Positions 1 through 9,829 are shown, counted from the first letter of the stretch. The stretch: 64,000 nt of DNA from Branchipolynoe longqiensis (GCA_030323885.1 CM059187.1:133822029-133886028); one strand, 5' to 3'. Notes: generated by a model not told the origin, from the letters alone. A program made the numbers and translations.

Positions 1-176
1 TATATATATATATCACTGAGATATATTCCATTAGTGAGTGGACTAAATTTATCTTTCCTCTGATGTGAGTTTAATTGACTGAAATTCCGTTGGTAGTTGA
101 ATGACGACTACATCCAGTGGTTGCTTGTCTTCTATGTATATATCAAAGTCGTCTGCAGTCACTCTACTGGCGGCCT

Positions 177-208
<32 letters not shown>

Positions 209-209
209 C
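1..209. repeat. AT microsatellites
   Basis: TA dinucleotide tracts lie at the window edge (about 1-13) and at about 179-209. The bases between are AT-rich and unique. A small open frame crosses the second tract, but its isoleucine-tyrosine run comes only from the TA repeat. Confidence 0.8.
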
Positions 210-809
210 TGAAAGCAGACGACATTGCATGTCGGGAGTGGGATATCTCCATTTATTATGGGATTAATAAAGTTCTATCTTGGATTCCCATCTTAGTTTT
301 ATTTGTATGTAATATTTTGTGTAATGACGTTCGTGGAGTGTATTCTAAATGTGGAATGTAGCCATGGAGACTGATTAGAATTATAAATATGGGTCTCGGT
401 TGATGTATGTCTTATAAGGTAGCACTGGTCAGTCTGCTACTACTACCCTGTAAGGGGTTATCCACCTTCACGACACTATCAACATAGTAAATGTGTCATT
501 TGTTTTTCAGTCAAATGCCACTAAAGCCGTGTGACGTCATTATAATATAATTATTTCCATTGCGATTGTTGTTAATATCTTGGTAGCACAACATTATTTC
601 GTGTACTTGATTTCCATCATTGCAGCCAGAATAAAAGCCCTTGTCGGTGGTAGAAGTGATTTAAAATAGACAGTAGCCTTCGGCTTGAGCACAATTAAAA
701 GCGATATGCCCACCTATAAAGGTTTATTACTGAACAGACATGATTGGTAAAGTCATCCCTTATGATTACAGCAGTGCATGGAAAAGAACTCACTGAAAGT
801 TATTTCTAT
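210..809. other. AT-rich unique sequence, nothing recognised
   Basis: No open frame of convincing composition, no tRNA-like boxes and no terminal repeats were seen in this stretch. Confidence 0.5.
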
Positions 810-1154
810 TTAAAGTTGCATAGTCCGATGGTTTTGCGTTTTGGTCATTTTTCTGAGATAAATATATTAAATTGATTGTTATAACCTACCTTATTTCAGG
901 TTAAAGTAACTTTGATTTTAAATGGATAAGTTTTGAAATATTTGAAATTCAAACATGTAAACTTAGTTTTGGCAAGCACGCCAAAACTCTGACACCATAG
1001 GCTTTAACAGTAACAGGTTCTGTCAAATTGTCTTAGTGTTCCCTTCTATGTGGCAATAAATGCTTAATATGTACATCAATATCTAAGTTAGATATGTAGA
1101 TTCAAATCTATATCATTATTTTGGTTTTGAAAATGTGATGCTTCATCGGACTCC
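810..1154 (+). mobile_element. MITE-1 copy, left arm of an inverted pair
   Basis: The copy begins TTAAAGTTGCATAGTCCGATGG. Other copies in the window end in the complement of this (CATCGGACTATGCAGCTTTAA), so the family has terminal inverted repeats of about 20 bp and a length near 350 bp. No transposase frame is present, so it would be non-autonomous. This copy loses its last bases where it meets an opposite-strand copy. TTAA at the ends of several copies may be the target site. Superfamily not determined. Confidence 0.75.
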
Positions 1155-1514
1155 ATAAAGCTGCGTAGTCTGATCAAAGCATCAAGTCTTACAAACCCAG
1201 AAGACTCACCTAGATTTGATCTTTCATATCCAACTTAGATACCGGTGCACTCAATAAAAGATGTATTGCAGTCTGGTGATCCTGTGCTGCTGTTATGCTA
1301 ACAATACATGTGTAAACATACCCTGTCTCCATCAATTTCGATTTGTGTACACAAATTAATTTAGCATGTTTTCACTTCAAATATCTCTCAAGTTAACCTA
1401 TGAAAATGAAAGTCGCTCTCCAGCTCTAGCATAGTATATTATAATAATCAACTAAATATATTTATCTACGAAAATATAGCAGAATCTCAAGACCATCGGA
1501 TTATGTCAGTTTAA
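1155..1514 (-). mobile_element. MITE-1 copy, right arm of an inverted pair
   Basis: Read on the minus strand, this stretch follows the MITE-1 order: a diverged left end at 1492-1514 (CCATCGGATTATGTC on the plus strand), the ATATCTCTCAAG and TTAGCATGTTTTCAC internal blocks, and the right end at about 1156-1180. It abuts the plus-strand copy at 810-1154, giving an imperfect 700-bp inverted repeat with almost no spacer. Confidence 0.7.
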
Positions 1515-1724
1515 TTGAAAAGCTGATTGTGAGTCTGAAATTAGGCTACTGATAATTAAGCTGTCTGCTGTACCAAGATCCAGCAGGCAATTGGACCACA
1601 CGAAGATATCCTGACAATCATAAAGCGATGCAAAGTGCAATGGTATGATCAAGTTTCCCGGTCACCATGTCTAGCCAAAACCATATCTGCAAGTCACAGT
1701 GAAGGAGGAAAGAAAACAAGGTTT

Positions 1725-2067
1725 TGTTTGTTTGTTTGTTGTTGTTTTACGTCCTAGCAACATCTAAGGTCATATCAGGATGAGTACCGACTTCTGGCAG
1801 TGCGCACTCATGACAACTTTATAGTGCTGCCCCACTGGAAGACCAGGCCGCCAGCACCATGACCTGATATCCCACTCAGTCACATTATCCTGACACTGAG
1901 CCAACCAGTCCTTGTCCTATGCTAATAATGCCGAGCACCAGGCTAGGAAGCGACACGTATCAATTTGTACGTCATTGGTTTGACTCGATCCGGGTTAGAA
2001 CTCACGACCCCACGATCTACCAACATGGGAGACGGACGCTCTAACTCATTTCGCCATCCCGTCTGGT
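1725..2067 (-). mobile_element. SINE-A, near full length
   Basis: Minus-strand copy of the main SINE. The tail (GTTTGTTTGTTTGTTG, then a TTACGTCCTAGCAACATC block) is at 1725-1770, the body follows, and the tRNA-like head ends at about 2067 with CCATCCCGTC. SINE-A heads keep a tRNA-Ser-like 5' half (GATGGCCGAATGAGTT) and a B-box-like GGTTCGAATCC; the tRNA-Ser assignment is inference. It sits directly upstream of a LINE 3' end. Confidence 0.8.
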
Positions 2068-2073
2068 AGAAAA

Positions 2074-2266
2074 CAAGGTAGATAAAGCAAGACGTGGGAA
2101 GACAACATCAGTGAATGAACAAGCCTGGAGTTTGACAAGTCTCAGAAGGCAATTGAGAGGAGTGACAAACTGAGAAAACTAGTTGCAAAATCATCTGTGG
2201 TGCTGCAATGAACCCTGAAATTAAGGGGTTGATGATGACGATGATGATGATGATGATGATGATAAT
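2074..2266 (+). pseudogene. LINE family 2, 3' end with C-terminal coding remnant
   Basis: From 2095 the frame reads WEDNISE, one stop (TGA at 2116-2118, where a Trp codon TGG would be expected), then TSLEFDKSQKAIERSDKLRK and LVAKSSVVLQ, ending in a stop at 2209-2211. This has the form of the C-terminus of RTE-like non-LTR retrotransposon reverse transcriptases (recalled family pattern: WEDNI..WTGL..). A GATGAT tract at 2233-2266 forms the 3' end. The copy is severely 5'-truncated. The same tail recurs at 55579-55725. Confidence 0.7.
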
Positions 2267-2482
2267 AATGAAGAAGCCTGAAAAATGAATAAGTAATAGT
2301 GGCACTATGGAAATTATAGACCATCTCCAAGAGGGGGAGGGGACTAGTTGACTGAGAGTGGCGGGAACGTTGTAGAAAATGTTAATGGCAGACAATTAGA
2401 ACCGGAATTGTTGTGAATCGAACATTGAGTGTTAAATAGACGACTGGTTATGTATGTAATGACACCAATGTGTGGGACCAGA

Positions 2483-2765
2483 CGAGATGGCCGAATCAGT
2501 AAAAGCGCTGGTAAGTTTACCCTTCGAGAGGGCCGTGGGTTCGAATCCCGACCTTATCAAACTAATAACTTACAACATGGCTACCTTGCACTACCTACCC
2601 TGGCATTCCACATTATTAGGGTCGGCAACTCGATGTCCCAGTGGGGCAGCACTATTTATATACCTTGCTTTATTATATTCGTTGATTAAGCAGGGGAAAT
2701 TTCAATCACAGAGAAACAATCGGTCTTCCTCATTCCACTCTTCCTTACTCTACCGACTACCAGGT
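2483..2765 (+). mobile_element. SINE-A-like composite, rearranged
   Basis: A tRNA-Ser-like head (GACGAGATGGCCGAATCAG, with B box GGGTTCGAATCC at about 2538-2549) is followed by shortened body sequence. The form-B tail then appears in the opposite sense (ATTAAGCAGGGGAAATTTCA onward, 2685-2765). The copy is therefore a rearranged or composite insertion. Short open frames across it are not coding evidence. Confidence 0.6.
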
Positions 2766-3135
2766 TAAGTAACGACAAGTATAATTCACATCATCGTTTC
2801 AACTTGGCCATGTTCGAAATCCAATGAGCTGCCACATCGGAAGCAGGCGATCAACTCATTCGGCCATTCCCCCTTTGGATGTTGCTCCCTTCCCCCGCCC
2901 AATAAAAGAAACCGAGCTTTTACACATCAGACTGTCCAACCACCACTGATTAGCCACGCAGACAGACATCCATTTCCTGTCTCCCTGCCCACTGGCAGGC
3001 TCCGCTTCTCCCTTCGCCTTCCCCTCGTCTGTTCCACAGGTCCCGATCGATATAGTCGAACTTGCGCCTTAATCAGGTAAGCCGAGTTGCCTCCTCACTG
3101 GAGCCTACACTCCTCCTACCTGTCTCACCACGCAT
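2766..3135. other. Unique sequence, nothing recognised
   Basis: Moderate-GC unique sequence between a SINE and a minisatellite. No supported feature was seen. Confidence 0.4.
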
Positions 3136-3139
3136 GCTA

Positions 3140-3815
3140 CCCACCACCACCCACCCACCATCAACACACTCCCATACACACCCCCTATACAGCACCCTGC
3201 ACCCACTCCCTTATACACACCCTACACATCACCCACCTCACCCCACCCACTCCCATTCACCCACCCTACATACCACCCACCCACCCTCCACATATTCCCA
3301 TACACACACCGTATACAGCACCCTCCACACACCCTACACATCACCCTCATACACACCCTACACATCACCCACCTCACCCCACCCACTCCCATACGCACCC
3401 TATTCACCACCCACCCTACACCGACTCCCAAGCACACACCCTACACACCACCTACCCTCATCCACTCCCATATACATAACCTACACATCACCCACCCCAA
3501 GCCACTCGCATACACACACCCTACACACCACCTACCCTCACCCACTCCCATATACATAACCTACTCATCACCCACCCCAAGCCACTCGCATACACACACC
3601 CTACACACCACCTACCCTCATCCACTCCCATATACATAACCTACTCATCACCCACCCCAAGCCACTCGCATACACACACCCTACACACCACCTACCCTCA
3701 TCCAATCCCATATACATAACCTACTCATCACCCACCCCAAGCCACTCGCATACACACACCCTACACACCACCTACCCTCACCCACTCCCATACACACACC
3801 CTACACATGGTCGAG
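3140..3815. repeat. C/A-rich minisatellite with 80-bp higher-order unit
   Basis: The simple block is CCACTCCCATACACACACCC-like and irregular up to about 3480. From about 3491 an 80-bp higher-order unit, marked by CCCACCCCAAGCCACTCGCA, starts at 3491, 3571, 3651 and 3731 with almost no differences between copies. That homogeneity implies recent amplification. Open frames of 130-165 codons here are Thr/His/Pro repeats and have counterparts on the other strand. Confidence 0.9.
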
Positions 3816-4076
3816 TCAAACCACTGACTTAAAAAATTATACCTGTCGCTTCCTAGCCAGGCGCTCGGCATTATTATGATAGGGCAAGGACTGGTTGGCT
3901 CAATGTCAGGATAATGTGACTGAGCGGGATATCAGGTCATCGAGCTGGCGGCCTGGTGTGCCAGAAGGGTAGCACTATAAAGTCACCAGGAGTGTGCACT
4001 ATCACAGGTCGGTACCTGTCCTGATATGACCTTAGATGTTGCTAGGATGTAAAACAACAACAAAACAAACAAACAC
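3808..4076 (+). mobile_element. SINE-A, head missing
   Basis: Starts at GGTCGAGTCAAACCACTGAC, which lies just after the B box in complete copies, and runs through the whole body to AAAACAACAACAAAAC. The 5' end was lost where it meets the minisatellite, by truncation on insertion or by later repeat turnover. Confidence 0.85.
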
Positions 4077-4079
4077 TAA

Positions 4080-4515
4080 GCCACGCATGTTGTATAATTC
4101 TAACAATACTACTAATAAAAACAATAATAATAGCGAATGTGTCTGTTTTATATGTATTATCTAACTGCTAAATAACGATGCTACTAAAATCATTTCATTG
4201 TATTTCTGATGACCTCTTCCTACAATTACACGCACACACCTCCATTCAAGTTGCTATATGTACACAGGTGGCGCCACCTGTGTCCCTTTCTGTCTGTACT
4301 ATACCACTCAGCCTCGTTTCGGCGCTCAGTCTGAGCCAGCAAATGTGCGCTTCATCTGTGTATAGTGATAGAGTAGGGGTGTTGGGGGGAGGGGGTAACC
4401 TACCCTAATATGGTATGCACCGAGCTTTCTGGGCTATTTACCAAAGATTGCTGTCAGTTGGACATATGTTGGCCGCAGTCAGACAAACATTTCCACTACG
4501 CCAGGTCTCTAAGCA
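4080..4515. other. Unique sequence, nothing recognised
   Basis: Mixed-composition DNA with a short G run near 4387. The open frames present have no recognisable domain. Confidence 0.4.
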
Positions 4516-4520
4516 CTGCC

Positions 4521-4604
4521 ATGTATATATATATATATATATGCATATATATATATATATATATGCATATATATATATATATATATGTACAGATATATAT
4601 ATAT
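4521..4604. repeat. TA microsatellite with ATGCAT interruptions
   Basis: Nearly continuous alternating TA with regularly placed GC steps (ATATGCATAT). It abuts the tail of a SINE-A copy. Confidence 0.9.
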
Positions 4605-4979
4605 TGTTTGGTTGGTTATTGGAGTGTTATGTCCTGACAGAATATAAGTTCATATCAGGACGGGTACCGACTTGTGACAGTGCGCACTCATGGCGACTTT
4701 ATAGTGCTGCCCCACTGGGAGACCAGGCCACCCAGCACCATGATATCCCACTCAGTAACATTAACCTGACACTAAGCGAAACAACCCTTGCCCTATCCTA
4801 ATAAGGCCGAGTGCCTGGCTAGGAAGCGACAAGTATGAATTTTTTAAGTCATTGGTTTGACTCGACCCGGGTTCGAACCCCGGTGGAGTCAAACCAAGTT
4901 TGATTCAGACCCATGGGTTCGAACCCCACGATCTACCAAAATGGGAGATGGACGTGCAACTCATTCGGCCATCCCGTCT
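4605..4979 (-). mobile_element. SINE-A with internal B-box palindrome
   Basis: Minus-strand copy: tail at 4605-4640 (GGTTGGTTATTGGAGTG), complete body, and a head ending CCATCCCGTCTG at about 4979. Near 4856-4925 the B-box segment occurs in inverted, duplicated form (GACCCGGGTTCGAACCCCGG then a second GGGTTCGAACCCC), so this copy is longer than others in the head. Confidence 0.85.
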
Positions 4980-5017
4980 GTATATGTATATACCCACACA
5001 TATATGTTATGAAAAGA

Positions 5018-5042
5018 AATATATATATATATATATATATAG
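5018..5042. repeat. AT microsatellite
   Basis: ATATATAT tract of about 25 bp just beyond the SINE-A head. Confidence 0.85.
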
Positions 5043-5520
5043 AGTGTGTGTTATTAATACTTCTCATTGATAAGGTTTATACAACACCAGTGTATACAAT
5101 TTATAATGCCCATCAATAGCGTGTGTCTACCCAATGTGTGTGAATGTAACAGAGCGGGGCAAGGCGAGGCGAGGCGACCCGTTGGTATGGGTACCGGTGC
5201 GGGTGGTGGGGTACCCTGGCGGACAGGAGGCACATTAACGCGACGAGCAGCTCAGTTCGAGCCGCCTCACCTGAACTACCTCGGTTCGCGTGAGAAGCGC
5301 ACATCAAATGCCCCGTTATACATACACCTGTGATCACCTGTGTGGGCTAGCCGCCTGTTACCAGCGTGAGGCCATAACATGCATTACCTCCCTATTCAGC
5401 GCTGGTCAGGCCGTTGTGTGTCGGCTTCATCACACACATATCACACACACTCCATCACCCGGTTACATTCACACAAACAGTCGCCAACTATAGTCTACGC
5501 CATATAGAAGTAAGTCCACT
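5043..5520. other. GC-moderate unique sequence
   Basis: Contains a GGCGAGGCGAGGCGACC short repeat at about 5162-5180 but no supported gene. The open frames on both strands overlap each other and match no known family. Confidence 0.4.
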
Positions 5521-5524
5521 CCTC

Positions 5525-5925
5525 CGCCACCCTCACTCCACCCCTCCACAACCCCACCACAACCCCACCCCATCCTCACAACAACCCTACCCCCACCACA
5601 ACCGCACCCCACAGCCACCTCAACCCCACAAAAACCCTACCCCCACCACAACCCCACCCCACAGCCACCCCATCCCCACAACAACCTTACCCCCACCACA
5701 ACCCCACCCCACCGCCACCCCATCCCCACAACAACCACAACCCCACCCCTCCCCCACCCCAACCCCACCACTTCCCCCATCACAACCCCACCCCGCCACT
5801 ACCCCACCACAACCCCACCACAACCTCATCCTATCCCCACACTACCACAACCCCTACCCCCACGCCCTACAATCCCCAACCCCACCACAAAACCACTCCC
5901 ACCACAACACCAACACCACCACCAG
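5525..5925. repeat. CCCCACCACAAC minisatellite
   Basis: Irregular tandem repeat of CCCCACCACAA and CCCCATCCCCACAACAACC blocks, almost G-free on the plus strand. The Pro/Thr/His-rich open frame on plus and the Gly/Val-rich one on minus are artefacts of the repeat. Confidence 0.9.
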
Positions 5926-6149
5926 CTAAACCCGCGCCCATTACTGAATTGGCCTCCACATTACCAGAGCCGTCCATTGCTTGCCAACATTCCTAATTAT
6001 CAGATCCTGTGAAGCTGCAATGCAACACGTTCACAGTCATGTCCACAACAAAAATCACGTCGGTCAAAACATCCCAATGGTTGTTTGTCTCTACTTGTTT
6101 GGGAATCTGTTGGTCTCTGATTACCTTCTTGTTCTGCCTCCCCCTCAGG

Positions 6150-6255
6150 TCATGCCACTGGCAGTCTAATCTCCCAGGGGGCAGCACTATAAGGTTGCCA
6201 TCAGCGCACACAATCACAAGTCGATATCCGTCCTATAATATTACCTTAGATGTTG
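6150..6255 (+). mobile_element. SINE-A 3' fragment
   Basis: Matches the last third of the SINE-A body: GGGGGCAGCACTATAAGG, the ATCACAAGTCGATATCCGTC block and CCTTAGATGTTGG. It stops where the LINE chimera begins. Confidence 0.7.
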
Positions 6256-6605
6256 GTATGCAGTTATTGCAGGTATAGCAATACCTCAGGGAGTTTGACG
6301 CCCTTGCCTTGCAGAGTTGTAAACCACTGCCTTGTGGTACAGGTTCTTGACAGAACCGAAGGTTAAGGGAGCAAACCCTAAACAGAAAACCATGTCACTG
6401 TGGCAGCATTAAGGGCGGTTGATGTCTGGAACTCCCAACATCTCCCGACCAGCCACTGCAGGGACAAATAGTTTTGCGCCTGTCTTGAAATGTTCTTGCC
6501 AGTGTGAAACCTCTATTTGCTCCCCGAGAGAGTGCCGCTGGTAACTTGCAAAAGCCAGCAGCACTTCAACACTTTTGCTGGCAGCTTTCATGAAATGTTA
6601 AGGAA
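6256..6605 (+). mobile_element. LINE chimera 1, 5' segment (head)
   Basis: About 345 bp running from a GCAGGTATAGCAATACCTC motif to GCAGCTTTCATGAAATG. It is shared with 28142-28490 and, reversed, with 40524-40880. The reverse complement has an open frame (MKAASKSVEVLLAFASY...) that is largely kept in all three copies; its function is unknown. It could be the 5' untranslated part of LINE family 1, an inverted internal segment, or an unrelated RNA copied by template switching. Confidence 0.6.
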
Positions 6606-6925
6606 ATACTCGAACGAATGGGGCTGCCCTCTATTGAAGATCTTCAGATCAAAAAGAATCTCCGGTGGACTGGACACCTCATGAGGATGTCATCAGACAG
6701 GCTACCAAAGCAGATCCTCTATTCTCAACTGTCTTCTGGCTACAGAAAGAGAGGGCGCCCTCATCTCCGGTTCAAGGATACCATCAAGAGAAACCTGAAG
6801 CTGAGAGACATTAAGACCGACTCATGGATGCAACTCTCACAGCAGAGAGCTAAATGGAGAGTGGCAGTCAAGTAATGAAAGCAGTCTTTGTCGCATCGCG
6901 ACCGACAGCATGATGATGATTATGA
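6606..6925 (+). pseudogene. LINE family 1 3' end (reverse-transcriptase C-terminus)
   Basis: Open frame from about 6618: GLPSIEDLQIKKNLRWTGHL, MRMSSDRLPKQILYSQ, then RKRGRPHLRFKDTIKRNLKL. It ends at TAA about 6872, followed by a CATGATGATGAT tail. This is the C-terminal region of an RTE-like endonuclease-reverse transcriptase, without the catalytic domain. It joins the head segment near 6600, which gives a 670-bp chimera. Confidence 0.75.
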
Positions 6926-7485
6926 GATGTTGCCAGGGCGTAACACTCCAACAACCCCAACCAATATTCCCCCGCTCCCCCTCTCCTCGTTCCTCCCCTC
7001 TCGTGGATATTTACGCCATGGTTTACCCCCCCCCCCACACACACTGAGGGTGCTGGACAGGGTAGGTTATGGATGTTGCTGTGGCTGTGGGGTAGGGAGG
7101 AGGGGGTGGTGATGCCAAGTGAAAAAAGGTATGGGTGGGAGGGTGGGATGTTGAACCTGGGTTTGGTTTTTCAACGGGAGGCTACAATAGGAAAGGCGCG
7201 GGCGGGGAGAAGGGGGGTATGAGGAGGGGGGTATATGGCTGCCAGTTGCATGTGTCGACGGCGATGGGTTCATGTCTGGTAGCGGTACATTAATGTACAC
7301 ACACGGGGCTCCCCGGTGACCCATAACCGGGGCGTGGGTATTGTGGGGTGGGTCCATAACCCGTGCTCCTCTGGGCCGTGGGCAGGTGCCGTCCGCCGCC
7401 CGGCGCCCCGCTCCCGCCGCAATGGCCGCTCCACACGCAGCCGCCTCCCTCCTCAGTTCCCCCGCCGCGGAACCACCCGTGGCCC
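6926..7485. other. GC-rich unique sequence, some C- and G-runs
   Basis: Starts with a C-run near 7027-7036 and G-rich stretches to 7240, then a GC-rich island from about 7300. A 188-codon minus-strand frame (7067-7633) crosses the island, but its Arg/Pro/Gly/Ala content follows base composition and it has no recognisable domain. Confidence 0.4.
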
Positions 7486-7488
7486 CAC

Positions 7489-7548
7489 CCCGCCCCGTCC
7501 CGCCCCGCCCCGCCCCGTGAGACCGCCGAAACAGATGTGATATATAAA
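7489..7548 (+). promoter_or_regulatory. Candidate promoter: clustered GC boxes then TATA box
   Basis: Several CCCCGCCCC-type GC boxes lie within 7489-7518 on the C-rich strand. A TATATAAA element follows at 7541-7548 inside GATATATAAACAC. The order and spacing suit a TATA promoter reading to the right with a start near 7570-7580, and an inverted CCAAT motif (CCATTGG) lies at about 7582. No coding exon is recognisable downstream, so this is a motif-based inference. Confidence 0.35.
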
Positions 7549-7599
7549 CACAAAAAGGCCCATTGCGCACATTGCGGCCACCTCCATTGGGGACGGTAA

Positions 7600-7985
7600 A
7601 GGCTGGAATGGTGGTTAGTCGCGAATAGGACACACGACTTGTTGATGTGTTGATCTCAGTGGCGCCTGTGTTGGCTACAAACTGTGCCGTGAGGGTGAGA
7701 GGGGAGAGGAAGTGTTGTTGTTTGGGGTGGGGATGGGGGAGTTTTTGAATGGAGCATTGTGTGAGAAAATTGGCCAGTTTTAAGGGATTCTTTTATTTAG
7801 ATGTCCAGGACCAGTATCCACTGTTCATCTTTTGCCAGGTTCTATGTGATGAGTAGGGAATATGTAGCTCGCTAGTCAGGGTAGGCACTACCACTACCAC
7901 TATTGAAGATAGTGGCTTCACTTCCTCATGAGCTAACTCTACTCATAGGCAAGGTTTAACCAGCGGTGAGGATTTACTGGCTCTG
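7600..7985. other. Unique sequence, nothing recognised
   Basis: No terminal repeats, tRNA boxes or plausible open frame were seen. Confidence 0.4.
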
Positions 7986-7991
7986 GAAGGT

Positions 7992-8227
7992 CAGGGGCGT
8001 AGCTAGGTGTACGCGCATACGCCAAGACATCCACATCGTTTTGTCAAAAAGAAATCAAATTAAAAAATAATAAAGAGAGAGATAGAGAGAGGAGGCATGT
8101 AGTAGTCCGGAGTGTCGAAAACTCAAGTCTAAAATATGTAAAATCCGCCAGCTTAAGCTTAAGCGGCCCCCTAAACCCCCTGCCGAAATTAGGAGCACAC
8201 ATCATTAAAGGTCTAGCTACGCCCCTG
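7992..8227. mobile_element. hAT-like MITE, 236 bp
   Basis: Perfect 15-bp terminal inverted repeats: CAGGGGCGTAGCTAG at 7992-8006 and its complement at 8213-8227. CAGGGGCGTAGCTAG-type ends are typical of hAT-derived MITEs in many animals (family knowledge). A clean 8-bp duplication was not found: the flanks TGGAAGGT and AAGGTAAT share only AAGGT, so the target site may have decayed. There is no transposase. Confidence 0.75.
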
Positions 8228-8430
8228 AAGGTAATATTACTCAATATTACTCATGTGTGGCAAGGGTAGATATTTATAGGGGAGGTGCATATTATTTCAG
8301 AAAATAGATACATTAAGCAGTATGTAAGTCCATGGATGTTAGATCTCGCACACGAGAAGGCGAGAAACTCTCCAGTGAGACAAACAGCATATAAGGACTC
8401 CCGCGTTTGAAATGGAACTCCCATGTTTAA

Positions 8431-8777
8431 TTAAAGTAGCATAGTCCGATGGTTTTTAGGTTTCTGTCATTTTCTGACATACATTATATTAGGTTGATCG
8501 TTATAATCTACATTAGTTTAGGTTGAAATACATTTGCTTTGAAATGACTCAGGAGATATTTGAAGTGTAAACATGTAACATTAAGTTTGGTGTTATTGGC
8601 AAAACTCTTACCCCTATAGACTTCAGCAGTAATATGTTCTATGAAAGTTTATTCCGTTCTATGTAAAAACGCATGCTTAATAAGGGAACTGGTATTTACA
8701 TTTCATAGCCAGGTTCAAATCTATATCAGTTTTTGAATTTGAAAATGTGATGCTTTTACCGGAATATGCAATTTTAA
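8431..8777 (+). mobile_element. MITE-1 copy
   Basis: Left end TTAAAGTAGCATAGTCCGAT and right end CCGGAATATGCAATTTTAA. The internal blocks follow the order seen at 810-1154 (ATATTAGGTTGATCGTTATA, ATATTTGAAGTGTAAACATG, CAGTAATATGTTCTATG). Confidence 0.8.
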
Positions 8778-8790
8778 TAACATAGTAGTA

Positions 8791-9226
8791 GTCTGCACTG
8801 ACCTTTCAGGCACTACCCACGCCTACCTGTCTATGTGGTTATATCAGGGGGCCTAGGTGGTGTAATGGTTAGCACACTAGCCCAGAATGTAAAGAGATGT
8901 GGGTTCGAGTCCCACTCTAGGTGCAATATTTCCTATTTTCATCACCCCCCATGGCACTGGTGCCATGACCAGAATCCTGTACAAGCTACACGCTGTATGG
9001 TTGTTGGACCTACCCTGTGTATGTATGTGTTAGTGCATTGCCTGTATGTAATTGTAAGCATTAAAGCTCGCCGTGAATATGGCCTATGCTGCCGACACGG
9101 CGTAAAGCAACCACCAATCAATCAAATGTAAGCATTAAAAGACTTACAATTCCAGGGGGATGAATGTAGTGGTCTGCAGTGACCTCTCAGGCAAGTAACC
9201 ACATAGACAGGTAGGCGTGGGTAGTG
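8791..9226. repeat. Segment with 30-bp inverted and 22-bp direct repeats around a SINE
   Basis: The 30 bases at 8811-8840 reappear perfectly reverse-complemented at 9197-9226. Each is preceded by a direct copy of TCTGCA(C/G)TGACCT(T/C)TCAGGCA (about 8792-8812 and 9173-9193), and each is followed within a few bases by a SINE-C head. The same module has thus been placed before two SINE-C heads with its middle part flipped. Confidence 0.75.
8850..9126 (+). mobile_element. SINE-C, full-length copy
   Basis: tRNA-like head with A-box-like GGTGTAATGGTTAGCAC and B-box GGGTTCGAGTCCC at about 8900-8912. It is followed by a body ending in GACACGGCGTAAAGC and a CAATCAATC tail. The head type is distinct from those of SINE-A and SINE-B. 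The parent tRNA is not firmly assigned (a Glu- or Asp-like 5' half is possible). Confidence 0.7.
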
Positions 9227-9240
9227 TGGTGATATCAAGG

Positions 9241-9330
9241 AGGTGTAATGGTTAGCACACTGGTCCAGAATTCAAAGAGATGTGGGTTCGAGTCCCGCTC
9301 TAGGCACAATATTTCCCATTTGCATCACCC
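9241..9330 (+). mobile_element. SINE-C head fragment
   Basis: GGTGTAATGGTTAGCACACT and GGGTTCGAGTCCCGCTCTAG match the SINE-C head at 8850. Similarity ends near a C-run at about 9329-9339. Confidence 0.7.
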
Positions 9331-9829
9331 CCCCCCCCCACGACAATATCCATTAACCATCGCAGACTTCTACTTGCACTATACTACTTGCCGCGGTGAT
9401 AGTAGTAGAATGGAAAGGGGATTTCACTACAAAAGTAGATTAAAGTTAGGATTCCATATACGCGTAATGCGTAATGCGTTATGCGTTACGCGTTATGCGT
9501 TATCCGAATGCCAGCATTCCATATATGCGCAATGCGTATTGCGCTATGCGTTATGCGTTATGCAGTGAAGTATATAAAAAGTACACACACACAGAAACAG
9601 GAACCATCCCATTCTTCATATTTCTCATGAAGACCGTAATTATCAGTCGCCTCCTCCAGCCTTATATCAATGGACAAATGCGACTGATGATTTTCTATTC
9701 GCACCACCTTGAAGACTGCTTCCTAACAGGTCCGCCGCATAAACCTACATGTTTGCACCGTCCCATTCTTCATATTTCTCATGAAGACGTAATTATGAGT
9801 TATGCAGTGAAGTATATAAAAAGTATATA

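Noticed and set aside
2500..2555. Possible functional tRNA gene
   Set aside because: The tRNA-like stretch is the head of a SINE-A-type composite: the acceptor arm does not close and SINE body sequence follows.
3491..3815. CRISPR-like regular array
   Set aside because: The 80-bp units are directly tandem with no unique spacers, and the context is eukaryotic.
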